Source: Rhizobiaceae bacterium
GTDB lineage: Bacteria > Pseudomonadota > Alphaproteobacteria > Rhizobiales > Rhizobiaceae
Direction: 5' to 3'
DNA: 32,616 nucleotides
NCBI GenBank assembly: GCA_027483885.1
Contig: JAIXTO010000219.1
Location: 1-32,616 of the forward strand
In this document: positions 32,260 through 32,616 of the stretch, piece by piece
Layout: the number at the start of each line of letters is the position of its first letter
Position numbering within the stretch: the first letter of the stretch is position 1
Notes under the pieces: model-generated
What the model was told of the DNA's origin: nothing
Database searches by the model: none
The model's input: the letters and a program-made list of their open reading frames with translations, nothing else
Position numbers and translations under genes: made by a program

Positions 32260-32616
32260 TATTCTCCGCCCATGCCCATTCGCGGCATTGCGCGCGGCGT
32301 ACGGGCGATGATGGTGGTCTTCATCTCGGTGAACATCGCCTGTGAGCCCTTGGCGCCCTCGCGGCCGAGACCCGACTGTTTGTAGCCGCCGAAACCGGTG
32401 CGAAGATCCCGCACGATCGGTGTGTTGACGAGCACAGTACCGGTGCGCAGCGCCGAGGCCGTGCGCATGGAGCGTTCCAGATCCTGGGTCCAGACATAAC
32501 CGACAAGTCCGAAATCACTTTCATTCGCCTTGGCGACCACCTCTTCCTCGTCATCGAAGATCTGGATTGCGGCAAACGGGCCGAAGATTTCCTCGCGGCA
32601 GATGGCAATGTCATTC
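32259..32616 (-). CDS. Aldehyde dehydrogenase, C-terminal part (cut by window end)
   Basis: The last 118 codons of an NAD(P)-dependent aldehyde dehydrogenase; the rest lies beyond the right edge. The visible sequence begins with DIAICREEIFGPFAAIQIFD, where REEIFGPF is the family's conserved cofactor-contacting EEIFGP motif, continues with ANESDFGLVGYVWTQDLERS, and has the GFGGYKQSGLGREGAKGS motif near the end. The catalytic cysteine and glutamate are outside the window. It is the first visible gene of the operon with the SDR and the metallo-hydrolase. The terminal 15 residues rich in Met, Arg and Gly (PRAMPRMGMGGE) are unusual for the family. Confidence 0.95.
   Translation of the reverse strand, partial: NDIAICREEIFGPFAAIQIFDDEEEVVAKANESDFGLVGYVWTQDLERSMRTASALRTGTVLVNTPIVRDLRTGFGGYKQSGLGREGAKGSQAMFTEMKTTIIARTPRAMPRMGMGGE

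Noticed and set aside
19982-32616. A complete aerobic nicotinate pathway
   Set aside because: No 6-hydroxynicotinate monooxygenase, 2,5-dihydroxypyridine dioxygenase, N-formylmaleamate deformylase or NicR-type MarR regulator is visible, and the MFS protein is of the AraJ type instead of the acid-importer type.
1-32616. tRNA, rRNA, CRISPR array, riboswitch or phage genes
   Set aside because: Looked for cloverleaf-like ends, regularly spaced repeats and conserved RNA motifs by eye; none was convincing.

Overview
The window looks like a replicon segment from an alphaproteobacterium of the Rhizobiaceae type (Rhizobium/Agrobacterium/Ensifer relatives). The grounds are high GC throughout, the gene families present (FecI/FecR with an STN-type receptor, IorAB-type molybdenum hydroxylase, UTRA GntR regulator, UTRA-linked maleate isomerase-like enzymes), and many short co-directional operons with 1 to 14 base overlaps. 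This is an inference from gene content; there is no rRNA or marker gene. The mixture of transport, signalling and catabolic genes plus decayed insertion sequences suggests an accessory region of a chromosome, chromid or plasmid.

Layout. (1) 1-3.95 kb is a worn region: one small membrane protein, the tail of a short-chain dehydrogenase, the tail of an IS5-type transposase, an intact EamA exporter and a 5'-truncated PIG-L deacetylase reduced to its C-terminal domain. (2) 3.95-5.07 kb is a membrane-anchored diguanylate cyclase. (3) 5.3-14.4 kb is a complete ferric-siderophore system, all on the minus strand: FhuF-type reductase, STN-containing TonB-dependent receptor, periplasmic binding protein, two FecCD permeases, ATPase, FecI-type sigma factor and FecR-type anti-sigma/transducer. 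A FecI-like promoter lies before the receptor and an Irr-like box before the sigma factor. (4) 14.8-18.3 kb holds a Tat-exported alpha/beta hydrolase with a cysteine in the nucleophile elbow, a 45-residue membrane protein, a secreted cyclophilin-like protein, a cupin that matches bacterial manganese hydroxynitrile lyase, and a convergent LysR regulator. (5) 18.4-19.7 kb is a class III adenylate/guanylate cyclase. (6) 20.0-24.6 kb is a periplasmic molybdenum hydroxylase (2Fe-2S subunit, Tat-exported Mo subunit) with a tri-haem and a mono-haem cytochrome c, followed by an MFS exporter. (7) 26.4-32.6 kb is a catabolic island: a divergent GntR regulator, one minus-strand operon (maleate isomerase-like, isocitrate lyase/PEP mutase family, isochorismatase-type amidohydrolase, SDR) and a second minus-strand operon (aldehyde dehydrogenase cut by the window end, SDR, metallo-beta-lactamase-fold hydrolase).

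How they fit. The iron system is a textbook surface-signalling loop: loaded receptor, FecR, sigma factor, receptor promoter. The most interesting part is region 7, possibly together with region 6. It pairs enzymes resembling the last two steps of aerobic nicotinate breakdown (maleamate amidohydrolase and maleate isomerase) with a lyase of the dimethylmalate/methylisocitrate type, but has no ring-cleaving dioxygenase or deformylase. That combination suggests catabolism of a substituted maleamate/maleate or another small branched dicarboxylate that I cannot match to a described pathway. No tRNA, rRNA, CRISPR array or phage gene was seen.
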